Shown: one piece after another, positions 50,181-62,577 of the stretch
Layout: each line of letters begins with the position of its first letter
Numbering within the stretch: the stretch's first letter is position 1
Assembly: GCA_016758965.1 (NCBI GenBank)
Contig: JAEPRB010000036.1
Location: forward strand, 124,001 to 188,000
Reading direction: 5' to 3'
Source of the DNA: Circinella minor
Lineage: Eukaryota > Mucoromycota > Mucoromycetes > Mucorales > Lichtheimiaceae
Length of the DNA: 64,000 bases
Notes under the pieces: generated by a model
The model's database searches: none
Told to the model about the DNA's origin: nothing
The model's input: the letters and a program-made list of their open reading frames with translations, nothing else
Translations under genes and position numbers: made by a program

Positions 50181-52492
50181 CTAAATGCGTTTCTGAGTAA
50201 GCATCACATTAGGAAAAGGTCGAAAGATATCCTATTTAAACCAAAAATTTACATATAAAAGATAAGTCAGAAATAATGTATGATAATAGTGATACATTTA
50301 TATATATCCCCTTTATAGCTTCATTTTTACTATTACTTACATCACGATAAAGACCATCCAACTTCATTGATATTAAGCATTTACCAGATACTTTGCTTTG
50401 TTCCATAAAATAGGCATACATGGGATCATCTTTAGGTACTATTTCATTAAAGTAGTGGCGAACCATTTCCCATCCACGTCCATTATGATGCATTCCCAGC
50501 ACACGAATTAATCTCTGTAAGTGTGTATGAAATAAAGAATGATAAAGTCGATTATACACAAGATCCATAGACTCAGCGATAACAGAGCTATTGGGTAATA
50601 CGTCTACATCTACACCACATGACTTTTTTAATGTCTCTCGATGGATACTAATTCCACCAAAGTCACGGATAACAAAACCTTTAAGTTCACCCGTTTTTTG
50701 ATCAAATCGTGCCATTGTATTTTGTCCGTGAGCTTCAAAAGCTAAACCACTTTCACGACATGGTGGAATAAATGCTTTGAGTGCCAATTCAATGTATCTA
50801 TATAAATATATATAAAGTTAGAATACATCCACACATAGTATTCCCTTTTGTTATTACTATTCTACATTCAAATTATTACCTATCCAAAAAGGCAGCTCGT
50901 TTTTCTTCAGTGTCCAATTTCCAAACATGTATAGCCAAAGTTTCATCTGTATCCGGCTTTTGAATCTTTTCCACCAATGCGCCTGTCACAATAAATGCAT
51001 CTTTGCCTTCTTCATTTGGATCGGATGGATATTCAACAGCTTCACGTAACATACAACTACAATGCTTTGCCATATTTGGATCCTCATGATCATAAATAGC
51101 ACTTGCCAGATCGCATTCTACTGACAAAATGGATCTATCATAAGTCAAACGAGGTACCACGTTATTTGAAAACCCAGGACCGAAATAAGTTGAATAAACC
51201 GAAATAATACGCATAGCCGAAGTCACCTTAATCCCAATACAGAGTTTTACTGTCAAATCCTTGAGAACGTCAGGTACAGCCACAGTACGGATCGATGTTA
51301 AACATTGAGCAGTAACACTATTCTCACGTGGGAATATAATCACATCTTTAAATTTAGCTTCAATATTGGGGAGTTGGACTTCGTGAACAGGGATAAACAC
51401 ATAGTCAGAATATCTTTCACGAAGTTCTTGAACATTTCCAGAAGGTTTTAACATGGCATCAATCAATGGTTTTGCACGTTGTTCGAAATCACCACGAACT
51501 TTGATGGAACCAGTGGGAATGGCTAAAAGACGTAATTGGGGTGTGTCCCAATTAACTTGACCAGGTTCAATTGGAGGTAATGGAGATACACTGATACGTA
51601 GCTTGTGCATCTATATATATGTTTGTCATTTTGTTTTGTTTAGAATGGGACAAAAAAAAAACAGTTGTTTTGTATAACACCCTATTTTTGCCCTTCCCTC
51701 TCTCTTCGTCCCCTTAAAATATTTACCGGATGATATGGATGTCCTTCAAAAATTAATTGTTCCCATTGGTAAGACGGTGACTCAAGTGTAGGTAATGGTT
51801 TTGGATGATCATATGTATATGCTGAAAAAGATAAAAACAAAATGATAATTAATATCGCATTCTTTATCGTAGAAAATAATGACCAAACAAACAAGCTTAC
51901 TTTGGTGTCTGATTGAATTTGCAACTTCAGCAGCAATATCCTTGGAATCTACTGTATCGGATACGCCCGAGTCTTGAGCAAATTGATTCCATAACTGTAC
52001 TGCATCATAATGTTCCACAATAGTTTCTCTTTCTTTAATTAAACTAACAGCATTTAGTGCCTTTGTAACCTGGATATAAACGAGACTTTCCTCTTTTGCT
52101 GTAGTTGGAATATCTTTGTCACTAGTTGTACTAGAGCCATAAATATGGGGAGCCAACATATCCCATGGATCAACGAGTTCAATTTTTGAACATTGGACGT
52201 TATCCTGTAATCGGAGAGGTTTTGCAGTAGTATCAAGTTCAGGAATACCGCGTAAAGGAACAACAGCCAAAAGGTCTTGTAATGAAACTTCTTTTGCTTG
52301 TTTATCCTTGTTGCCGTTAATGTTGTCAACCTGAGATTCACGACTTGCTCGTAACACCAAACATAATCCAGTTATTTGTTGGTCCGCACAAGGATAATAA
52401 TAGGCAGAAGCAAGATTTTCGATAATAAGACATGAAATTAATCTTGATGTAGTGGCAAATTTACCGTATTGCTCATTAATAGACAAAGTCAT
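50181..52492 (-). CDS. NRPS-independent siderophore synthetase (IucA/IucC family), rhizoferrin-synthetase-like
   Basis: Five exons (51901-52492, 51727-51821, 50880-51610, 50341-50797, 50181-50231) join in phase to 641 residues, normal for the family. IucA/IucC landmarks are all present. EGHPYHPMHKLR (about 223-234) spans the second intron. SIRTVAVPDV (from Ser335) leads to KLCIGIKVTSAMR. The ATP/Mg-binding EAHGQN (494-499) is followed by VIRDFGG (Arg517-Asp518). These enzymes adenylate citrate carboxyls and condense them with amines or alcohols. In Rhizopus the homologous Rfs makes rhizoferrin from two citrates and putrescine; that product is inferred here. No siderophore transporter or amine gene lies next to it. 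An iron-type GATA motif lies about 190 bp upstream. Confidence 0.93.
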
Positions 52493-52681
52493 CGTTTTTC
52501 TGGTTTTTTTTTAAAAAAAAATAAAAATAAAAAACAAGAACACGGGAGAAAGTAAGAAGAGGAAAGAGAGAGGAAGATGGAGTACCTAAAAAAAATGTAT
52601 AAAAAGGTACATACCGCCACCCTGGTAAGACCCCTTGCCCATCATCAATGCGGGGCTTTTTTTCTTGGTTGCACAAGCGGG

Positions 52682-52690
52682 TTATCAGAT
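52682..52690 (-). promoter_or_regulatory. Candidate iron-responsive GATA site (ATCTGATAA)
   Basis: A perfect match to ATCWGATAA, the site bound by fungal iron-repressor GATA factors (Urbs1, SreA, Fep1). It is read on the same strand as the siderophore gene, about 190 bp upstream of its ATG. By rough estimate about three such words are expected in 64 kb of this composition, and I see two others elsewhere, so position rather than rarity is the argument. Confidence 0.45.
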
Positions 52691-54407
52691 CGTTTCTCTT
52701 TTTTTTATCCAGTAGATATTTGTTCATTGATTTATCGTATTTTGTAGTAAGTAGTTTATATATAATCATTCACAATGCTATTATATTCACTATTTTCTGC
52801 TGTTGTATTTCAAATAGTTTGAAAAAACACTAATCAGTTAATTACTAAGATCCTAAAATGTAAAAAATAGAAAATCTTTACTCGTCATCGTGTGTTACAC
52901 ACCAGAACAGTCTAGTGATCTACATGGATGAATGATCCGATCCGGGGTGCCGTAAAGAAAAAGAAAGTTCAAGGGTACGTTATTAATAAAATTTTATTAA
53001 AGCGGATTGTTCAAGGATGATATTATCAATATTATGAGGAAATTGGTATTCATATTACTATTTTACTATCTCGGGTGGATAAAATACTTGCAAGTATTTT
53101 GGATGTAAACTTTTTATTTTAATATATAGCATGGCGTTAGTTACATATGTAAAATGAAAAACTGTTACTCAGTTTATTAAAAGCAATACGGGTACGCAAG
53201 ATAATCTTTACATTATTACCTGAGTCATCATACTTTATTAAATGGATAAACGAAGAGATACAATAAGTATAGTCAAGACTAAGAATGATAGCAAGAATAT
53301 AAAGATATTTATACGAAAACATATATTTGTTAAGTGGTATAGCCATACAGAATAAAACATGAATTCATATAGTAATATATATGGATGATTTCAAAACCAA
53401 GCGTCAAGTATTTGCTGCAAACAGTGAGTTAAGCATATTATTTTTCATGAATTAAGTAACGTTCTTTACATATATCTTAATCCGGTATAAAAATTACGCA
53501 GGTTCGATTGTTAAAGGTAGTTAAAACCCGTCATTTCGATGTTCAAATTATACGTAATAAAAAAATAGTTTGTATGCTGTATATTATATGCGTTTGTTTC
53601 GATAATGGTGGGATGTCAGGAGGAAAACGTTCATCTTTCATTCAATTCGATATTGTCAAGTGAATCTTGGCGCTTTGCTAAACACCTTAAGAAATCAGTG
53701 TACAATGGGATATGATTATAACCATAATATATTTAATTCATGCTTAGCTTTCTTCTTTGACTCCGATACGTACTAATTTCTCTATCATTAAATATATAAT
53801 AAATATTATACGTATGTTCATTTATAAACAAAAGTATTATTATAACATTTTATTTACAATGTACGTATCGCGTTTTTTAGTCAGTATCCAAGTACAGATC
53901 GATAATCCATTTTTTCGTAGAAGAATTTAAAATAATACAAAGAAATCAAAATAAAAATTGAGCATTTTTACAGTAATTTTTTTGTGCATATATGACTCTT
54001 GAAAAAAGCAAACTGAGGTGGGTTGATTCTTATCACTCTTTAATAAATAAATCGGGTTTATAAATAGAACATCTGTTTCATTTTCATAAAATGGAAAAAA
54101 GCAACATTTCGAAAGATAAATAATATATCTTCATAACTTTATACATTTCTTTTATATAAAGTATATATACAAATAATGCTTTGATGAATAAAAAAATGCG
54201 TAAAAGCCAATGGTAGTGTTATGAGTTTCATGGCTTGATAGCTAATCACGAGAGTTGAGATAGAATATAATAATATTTTCTCCCCAATAAATATTTTTTT
54301 TCTGTCATAACCAAGCAGAAGTCAGATAATAATGATAGATAAAAGAAATTCGTGGGGAAAATAGAAAGAATTAAAGTAACTTTTTATCATTATCATTAAT
54401 TATGCGA

Positions 54408-54414
54408 TGAGTCA
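54408..54414. promoter_or_regulatory. Gcn4/CpcA-type site (TGAGTCA) upstream of HIS7
   Basis: The sequence GCGATGAGTCACT at 54404-54416 holds TGAGTCA, 177 bp before the HIS7 ATG. General amino-acid control factors (Gcn4, CPC1, CpcA) bind TGASTCA and regulate histidine genes. Regulation here is inferred. Confidence 0.5.
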
Positions 54415-54474
54415 CTAATAGTACTACTCTCTTGAAATTTACATATTACAAGATTTCGATAAGCCACGCTTGAC

Positions 54475-54481
54475 TATATAA
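54475..54481 (+). promoter_or_regulatory. TATA box (TATATAA) of HIS7
   Basis: TATATAA 110 bp before the HIS7 ATG and about 60 bp after the TGAGTCA site, a normal arrangement for an inducible fungal promoter. Confidence 0.5.
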
Positions 54482-54590
54482 CTCCCCCCGCTCCCGATTG
54501 TATTCCACTTCCGAGGTTTTTGGGAACCTAGATCACCTTTCACATTACTTTATACACCTACACACACGACAAAAAAAAAAGTCAACAACA

Positions 54591-56367
54591 ATGCCCGGTC
54601 TTTATATGCTTGATTATGGTGCTGGTAACGTTCGTAGTTTGGTGAATGCCGTTAACCGATTAGGTTTTGAAATGAAATTCGTTGAAGAACCTTCTGATAT
54701 TCTTAAGGCAGACGTAAGTGTCAAAGAATAGCCTTTGTTTTTTCGAGCGTATGATACATACATACTAGAGTTTTTGGAATATATCAAATGCATTTTGTTA
54801 TCTGTTGGATAACATGACAATGATTATTTTACTACCATAGAAACTTATTTTCCCTGGTGTTGGTGCTTTTGGTCATGCCATGGAAGCTTTGAATAAAAAA
54901 GGTTATTCTGAACCTTTAAAAGAATATATTGCCTCTGGTCGACCATTCATGGGCATTTGTGTTGGTATGCAAAGTTTGTTTGAAGGTTCCGAAGAAAGTA
55001 ATTTGGCTGGTTTAGGTGTCATTCCTGGTATTGTCAAAGAATTCAACAAGAGCACCAAAGCTGTTCCTCATATGGGTTGGAATGCCGCTCAAGTGCTCAA
55101 GAGCAACGATAGCGAAAACGACGGTCAATCCATTAATTACAGCATTAAAAACGAATCCGAATATTACTTTGTTCATTCCTTTGCAGTTCCATATACCAAT
55201 AAAGTCAAAGATTGGGTATTGACGACAACACAATATGGGGATGAAGTCTTTGTCAGTTCCGTTCAACGTGGTAATATTTTTGCAACACAATTCCATCCTG
55301 AAAAGAGTGGTTTTGCTGGTCTTCGTGTGCTTCGATCCTTCTTGGAAGGAACTGGTATTGTTGACGATAGTAAGGTGACAATGACGGAACCTGTACCACA
55401 AAACCGTTTGACAAAACGTATTATTGCGTGCCTGGATGTTCGATCCAATGATAATGGTGATCTCGTGGTTACCAAGGGAGATCAATATGATGTGCGTGAA
55501 AAAGAGGGTGGAAATGATGTACGCAATTTGGGTAAACCCGTAGATTTGGCTCGACGTTATTTTGAAGAGGGTGCTGATGAAGTGACTTTCCTTAACATTA
55601 CCAGTTTCCGTAATTGTCCACTTGGTGATCTTCCTATGCTCGAAGTTTTGAAACGTACATCCGAAACTGTATTTGTACCATTGACTATTGGAGGTGGTAT
55701 TCGTGATGTAACTGATCCTGATGGTACTGTTCATCCTGCTTTTGAAGTAGCTGGCGAATACTTCAGATCTGGTGCTGATAAGGTATCGATTGGGAGCGAT
55801 GCAGTTTATGCAGTTGAAAAATACCTTGCTAATGGATCCAAGAAGGATGGTACATCTGCTATTGAATCAATTGCCAAGGCTTATGGTGCTCAAGCTGTAG
55901 TTGTATCTGTTGACCCTCGTCGTGTTTATGTCAAGGACCCAAGTGAAACAACTCATCATGTTGTTAAAAATAGCAAGAAAGGACCCAATGGCGAAGAATA
56001 CTGCTGGTATCAGTGTACTGTCAAGGGTGGACGTGAAGGACGTGACATTGATGTACGTCAGTTGGTAACTGCCTGTGAAGTACTGGGTGCTGGTGAAATT
56101 CTTCTCAACTGTATGGACCGTGATGGTACCAACTCAGGTTATGAACTAGAATTAATCAACGATGTAAAGGCTGCCGTCAGTATTCCCGTAATTGCTTCAA
56201 GTGGCGCAGGATGTGTCGAACATTTCGATGAACTATTTGAAAATACCAAAGCTGATGCCGCTTTGGCGGCAGGTATTTTCCATCGACGTGAAGTGCCTAT
56301 TCAAGAAGTCAAAAGCTACTTGAGAAAGTGCAAAGTTAGCTGCAGAGCCGTCGATACTAAATTATAA
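54591..56367 (+). CDS. HIS7: Imidazole glycerol phosphate synthase, bifunctional HisH-HisF
   Basis: Fifth step of histidine synthesis: glutamine-derived ammonia is channelled into PRFAR to give IGP and AICAR. Two exons (54591-54713, 54841-56367) give 549 residues, near yeast His7 (552). The class I glutaminase domain has GPGVGAFGHAM-like FPGVGAFGHAM, the nucleophile in MGICVGMQS (Cys81), and FHPEKSG (His193, Glu195). After a short linker the cyclase barrel starts at RLTKRIIACLDVR, with FLNITSF, LTIGGGIRD, VSIGSDAV and DRDGTNSGYELELI; it closes with VIASSGAG. All catalytic elements look intact. A Gcn4-type site and a TATA box precede the gene. Confidence 0.98.
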
Positions 56368-56762
56368 TTTAATAATTTTAGAATAATAATAATAATAATA
56401 AGATTTGTGTTTATTTTATCAGTGTTTTGCATATTCCCCCCTCTTTTCGTTTTCTGTTTTTAGTACCCACCAATACATGGACAATCAATCCCCCAAAACT
56501 ACCTAAAAAGTCACGCGACTTGACATAAAGAAAAAAGCATCGTCTTTATGATGGATTTATATATAATTTTTTTAAGAATTGTCCAATCAACAGAAACGCC
56601 CTTTTTTTTCTTTCTTTTTTTCTTTTTTTTTCTCCTTGTACACATAATATAAAAAGACCTCATTGTTTTCTTTTTCTTTATTCTTTTTTGTTTTTATATA
56701 ACTTACTTTTTTTGTCCCATTTTTGAACTTTTTTTTTTGTAATTTTGTTTTGTTATTTGTTG
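56368..56762. other. Intergenic between HIS7 and the cortical-anchor gene
   Basis: About 395 bp in tandem orientation: the HIS7 3' region followed by a strongly pyrimidine-rich stretch (56600-56750) before the next ATG, which is probably its promoter or leader. Confidence 0.5.
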
Positions 56763-59700
56763 ATGATGACTTCGTTAATATCGGATCATAACCAAGTATC
56801 GTCATATGAATATCGATCATCTCTTGCAAATATTATGAAGGGTACGGATCTTTCATACGTAAGATGTATATTAGCACTGAGAACCCGGTTTTGTTTTGTA
56901 TTCATTTATTAATTTTAGTAAGATTACGTATTAGATCAAAACAAGAAAAATTCTCAAGAAATCGAAAAACTAGCCATTGCCCAAAACAATGACACAAACG
57001 GTGTAAATCAAAAGGTGGGAGCATAAGAGGTGCCACATCCTATTTTATTATGTCTCATTTATTTATGTGCTACTCTTCTTGTTTATGCCGAAACAAATTA
57101 TAATAGAGAGAACTTCGACGTTCAATCAATGCAAAACAACAACAACGTCAAAATGCTCAGTCCGTAAAAAAACAACCAAGTCGCGGGGAGCTTCTTGCTT
57201 CAGAAATCGGTAATAACCTTGTTTTTGAAGTACGAAGATTACGTGGAGAGATCAAGGAATCCGAGGCGATCCGAGCATCCGAACTTCAAAAGTATGAATA
57301 TGCGGTACAACACCGAAATCAGTTGGAAAAACATCATGGTACGTTCATATATACATATTAAATTAAGAAAATAAATTCCCATGAGATAAGTATGATAAAG
57401 TGTAATTGTGATCATGTGAATAGTGGATATATTACTCTTTCCTATCACTTTGTGTCTAACTACATGAGATGATAACATGTATGTAAATGTTGTATCAATG
57501 ATGACAGTGTTATTAACAATAATATATATAAATATAGAAAAAATGAAGGACAATATATGGAGCCTGGAGCTTAAAAACCAAGAATTGGAACAACAGCTTG
57601 AAATAGCAAATACAAAAGTGTCTCGAATGACGACCGAGAATACTCGGTTGGAAAAGCAGCTTGACCAGATACATAATAACACTTTGGAACAACATAAAGT
57701 CGAACAAGAAACAAACAATACAGCACGACGACAGCTTGAGCACCATCGTATCACGTTAGTCAAAGAATTGCGCGCCCTTAAAAAGGAAAACGCCAACATA
57801 CACCAACAACTTCAAACAGCCACAACAGAAGTTAGCTTATGGAAAAATAAAGTGGGACTTTTAAACAATTTTAATCAACCATCAATTTTGCCACCGAACC
57901 CCTCAAAAGAAGAAAAAGGCTTAGGAGATGAAAAGGCAACAACGACACCACCAGGTTCGCCTCCATCGATACAAGCTAAGAATCATGAAATTAAAATAAA
58001 AACGTTACAAAATTCGTTGGAATATGCTCAACAAACTATATCAGATTTACAGATGACTTTGGATAAAGAAAAATTGGATAGAATTGAAACCAAAAAAATG
58101 CTAGCTGAAAATCAAGAGATGATTGAAGAGTTACGACGAGATGCCTTAACAAATCAATCTCACCGACGAAAACAACAGTATCGACGTCAACGTGCTAGGA
58201 AACATTTCAACAGTAAATATAATAATCTGATTCGCATGGATAGTAGCAGCAGCAGCAGTAGTGGTAGTGATAGTGCCAGTATCACAGATTATGAAGGAAG
58301 TATCGCCAAGGAAACAAGTGAAAGAAAACATATTCGTAATACGTTGTTTGACGAAATTATAAATTCTTCAGGCGCTTCTAATGATAACGAGGCCAATAAC
58401 GAGGATAAAGAAGTACAAACAGAAAAAGTAGAGAATAGTAAATGTGATGCACAAACACAAACCGATATTAATGTTTCTACCGTCGCAAATGCTTACGGTA
58501 GAAAAGATGCTGGTGTGCAGTGCGACATATACAGTAGAGCCGCTTCATCATTTATTCCATCTTCAATAACACAAGAACAACAACACCGACAATCTATAAT
58601 AGATGACAATAATATCAATAATAGCAGACTCAATTACTTGGAGCCAATTAAGCGTGCTTTGTATGAAACATCAACGACTTTGCGCAACAGAACATCAAAA
58701 CAGCGACCTGTTTCAATGAATAATAATATTCGACCAACACCTACAGTATCCACTCCAACTTCATTATCAATGAAAAAGCAGCAACTAAAGCAAAACACTT
58801 ATTATCGTAATACAAACACTGTTACTTCAATAAAACGCTCTGAATCAACAGCAACAACTATCGGTTCTTCCAACAAATCAAAATTATTAACTTACGCAGC
58901 CAAGTATAATAACATTGCTACTTTGAGAAGCAGCACCAAAAGTAGTAACCATGAAAACAACAACGACAGCAACAATAATAATAGCGATTATCCAATGGCT
59001 CTTCTTCCAGCACCTATTCCATCCATATCGATCGCAAACTCACGACACCAACTCAATAGTAGTCGTGCCTCTTTAACAACGACAATAACTCCTTGTGCAT
59101 CTATATCAGATAGTTTAACAGCAATCAACAGACGTTATTCTTCACGAACAACAGGATCATCTTTATCTCCAAGCGATACAACCGTTCATACTCTGAGTGA
59201 AGGTGTTACATCGAGAACAGCATCAATTAGTAGCAGTGAAGAAGAAGAAGAAACAATTAGTTCTTTGGTTGTTCAATCTGTTACACAGACAATGATTGGT
59301 AATTGGTTATGGAAAAATACACGAAATTATATTGTGGGTAAAAATGGCATTTCACATCGAAAAGGTCACATGCGATACGTATGGGTTCATCCTTATACGC
59401 GAACTTTATATTGGGGTCCAACACAACCAGGAGTTGATCACGATGAATCAAAATCCAAAAGAGGTAATATTGTGATAAAGAAAAAAAGCAACAAAATTAC
59501 TTCTTTACATATCAATCAAAGTTACTGATTAACATATATTATTGTTGTTTTTATAGCTTTCATCAAGGATATTTGGTCTATACCTTGCACTGAGAATCCC
59601 TGCCCACGTGTGCCATACAATCTTCTTATCCGAACTTCAGCGCGTGACTTAATTTTCCACGCACAAAATATGGAGCAGCATCATCAATGGATTGTTGCAC

Positions 59701-60005
59701 TTTGTTACTTGCTTGGCCGTCCTAATGTAGCATTTGAAAAAAATCCAAGTCATACCTTTTCATCACATTTTGATAGTAGTATACATGAATCCAATAACTC
59801 ATCTTTAAAGATTGAGAATAATACTTCCACTACATCTAATACAGAAGTTTTGTCTGATTCAATGGTTCGAGTAGGAGAAGGGGACAGTTTAACACAAGAC
59901 CATCAAACAGAGGAAGACTGTGATTCGGATGATTCAGAAGATTTTATCAATATTCGACAATGCTGTAATGGAAAACATGATATATCAACCTTAGCTAGAA
60001 AATAA
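56763..60005 (+). CDS. Num1/Mcp5-type cell-cortex anchor with PH domain
   Basis: Five exons (56763-56841, 56923-57014, 57107-57338, 57538-59463, 59557-60005) join in phase to 925 residues. Residues about 50-340 are mostly coiled coil (RLRGEIKESEAIRASELQKY; ELKNQELEQQLEIANTKV). A Ser/Asn/Thr-rich disordered middle follows. A C-terminal PH domain of the Mcp5/Num1 kind starts near 715 (TQTMIGNWLWKNTRNYIVGK; HMRYVWVHPYTRTLYWGPTQ; AFIKDIWSIP; QHHQWIVALCYLLGRP). In yeasts such proteins bind PI(4,5)P2 and anchor dynein and mitochondria to the cortex; this role is inferred. VQT, TQT and VQC words at 427, 441 and 461 resemble dynein-light-chain binding motifs. Two adjacent ATGs make the exact start uncertain by one codon. 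Confidence 0.87.
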
Positions 60006-60070
60006 TTATTTTTTATTTTTTGAAGAAAGATAGTGAGGGGATGAATGTATAAATGTATATAAATGTGTTA
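60006..60070. terminator. 65-bp convergent gap
   Basis: The stops of the cortical-anchor gene and CstF-50 are 65 bp apart, too little for two full 3' untranslated regions. The transcripts therefore very likely overlap in antisense. Confidence 0.5.
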
Positions 60071-61910
60071 CTACTCGAATTCTGTCATAAAATATCTTGC
60101 TCGATAATCGTCACTATTTTTATAAATAACATTGTTGAATAAATACTTTTTTTGTTTCATCTTTGCACAATTTTGTTCTTTTATTTTTTTATCATTGATA
60201 TGATGATTTACCTGCACGTCAGAATACCATTGTCTGTTGGTGATGGTACAACACATCGCACCATATTATTTTGTCCTGATATTTTCGTTAATAATGCACC
60301 AGTTTGGGTATCATAACAAAAAGCATTGCTCGATGCCTCGTCACCAATAAGTACAAAATCTTCATTATATGTAAACGCGGGCTATGTAAGGCAAGACACA
60401 TAATGTGTTTTAGAGTTTGTTTTTTAAAAAAATATCATGTTTTGCATGTTCCAAAACGAAAAGAAAAAATCTCATTTTTTTTTACCTGTAACATTTGTGA
60501 AGCTTGTTCATGTCCTCGATATTCAATGACCGTTCTACCAGACGAGATGTCCCATAAACGCATAGTTGAATCCAATCCAGCCGTTAATACAAATCGCTCA
60601 TTTCGCATAATACGTACACTGGATGCAGCACCACCACCATGAGCACCTTCAATACACCTTACACATTGTCCTGATACACCATCCCATACACGTACAGATC
60701 CGTCTGCAGAGGAAGTAGCAAATAATCGTCCAGTATGTGAATATCGGACTTGAGTAATTGGACCACGATGCATTTCATTTGTTTTTGAATTTGTAAAGCA
60801 TTGAAGGGTTTTTACATCATATATCCGTACTGCTGCATCGTCTGTACCTGCTAATAAAAAGTCACCTGATGGATGAAAACTGATAGATTTGACGGGTAAA
60901 CCATCCTATGATTTTACAAAATATTATTACTTTCTCTTATTGAAATCATAACTTTAAGTGCCTCCATGTTGTGACTATATTTACCTGTAAATAACGGAAA
61001 GATCGTTTAACACCTGACTTTGACAAATCGAATAGTTTGACACTTTGATCTTCGGCACAACTTGCTAATACTAAGCCATTTGGATGGAATGAAAGATCAT
61101 TGACAGGTGCGGTATGGTCGTACAATGTCCGAATAACAGGCTTATCACCAGCTTCACCTGTGCGTTTTTTCATTTTTTGAACGTCAAGTACTTTGAGTGA
61201 AGAATCGTGCGAACCGGTGGCGGCAAATCGACCGTCTGCGCTAAAAGCTGCTGTACGACAGGGTCCTTTATGTTGCGTATAATATAATTGTACGTAATTG
61301 GGCGGTGTTTTGCTAACTAATATATGCAGTTGAAGGTGTGTGTTAAAACAAATGCTTACCGTTTTCTTTGCTCCTTTGATCGATCTATTACACTTTATAT
61401 ACCTGCTGTTTGAATAGCTTCGGGATCAAAAGAGCTACCTTTAGCTTTTGCCCAATCTTGTGATGATGATTCGGACGCGAGTTTTGCGTTATCTGCTGTA
61501 AATTCTTCGTCGTCAGATCCATCGCTTTCCACTAATATAGAAAAGCAAAGAGAGAGAGGGGGAGGATTTGTATATGTTCATGTCAATATATATATATATA
61601 ACGTCATTTAGATAAATTTCTGATCCATAGTTATACAATTACTTTTCTCTTTTCCGAGTTGCACTAATTCGAGTAGTTTATGGCTAGGTGTCATGTCGCT
61701 GATTGCTCCTGTCGCGTCAGCCACGCTTTGGGCGATCGCCGAATAACCATAAGCGATCAACTGACTAGATTATAAAAAAAAATGATTTTTAAGAGATTAA
61801 GTTAAGTCCTTGTTGTCAAATGACGATTATTTAAATATAAACAGATTAATTGTAAACCTTATAATAAGCGACAAAACCTCATTTTCTGATACTGGAGATG
61901 CTTCTTCCAT
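60071..61910 (-). CDS. Cleavage stimulation factor subunit 1 (CstF-50), WD40 protein
   Basis: Nuclear factor of mRNA 3'-end cleavage and polyadenylation. Seven exons (61858-61910, 61643-61764, 61403-61531, 60985-61316, 60486-60905, 60212-60381, 60071-60113) give 422 residues, like human CSTF1 (431). The N-terminal dimerisation segment reads SQLIAYGYSAIAQSVADATG then SHKLLELVQLGK. WD40 repeats follow: HKGPCRTAAFSADGRFAATG; PVIRTLYDHTAPVNDLSFHP; KSISFHPSGDFLLAGTDDA; HRGPITQVRYSHTGRLFATS. The end is NNMVRCVVPSPTDNGILTCS, then DDYRARYF, which crosses the last intron and matches the family end. The first donor is GTTTAC, unusual at positions 3-5 but needed for phase. Confidence 0.95.
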
Positions 61911-62577
61911 TGTGAAGTTGTTAAAAAAAGTATAAAAAAAAGCTCGCTTGCTGGGTTTTCTCTTTTGCAGTGATATTACTATAAAAGGAAGCGAGGTTAC
62001 AATAGCAGCAATTTGGTGCTAAAATTGGTTTCCATGCAACTGGAATACAAAAATCAAGTTAGTCTTGATATTTATTGTATATATTATTGAATAACTATGA
62101 ATAAATAAGTCATTTTATATAGATAACGTAAAACCTAGAGTATAAATATTCGAATACAATGAATACCAGTTTATGCTATACTTCCTATTATAGTTATATT
62201 TTATAGGTGTTACATTTATAGTTAATATGTCCTATGTTTCAACAGCACATAGTATGGTTTTTTTTTTTGGTGAGTCGACATCATACGTAATATAACCATT
62301 CCTGTATATTATGCATAACAATTCTAAATAACAGCGATAATAAGAGAAGTTTAAGCTGGTATTAAATCACGTCATATTTCTTTGTACAATTTACATACTA
62401 TACACATTTCTAGAAATTAGTAACCAATATATTAGGTATATTCCTAATGTAATCTCTTCTCTCTACAACACAACAAAAACATATTTACTCTCTTTCTCTC
62501 GCTCTCTTTTACGCACACACACAAGTTAACACACACACAGCACATACACATACGTTTTTTTTGTACTAGCACTTGCA
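61911..62577. other. Intergenic upstream of CstF-50
   Basis: About 670 bp of AT-rich DNA, holding the CstF-50 promoter and a CA/CT-rich tract at 62460-62545. No gene seen. Confidence 0.5.

Larger units (their letters stand above)
52493..54590. promoter_or_regulatory. Divergent intergenic region between the siderophore synthetase and HIS7
   Basis: About 2.1 kb holding both promoters and no gene. Individual sites are listed separately. A further TGATAA word on the minus strand lies near 53034-53039, and GTCAGATAA (one mismatch from the iron-GATA consensus) near 54321. Confidence 0.5.
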
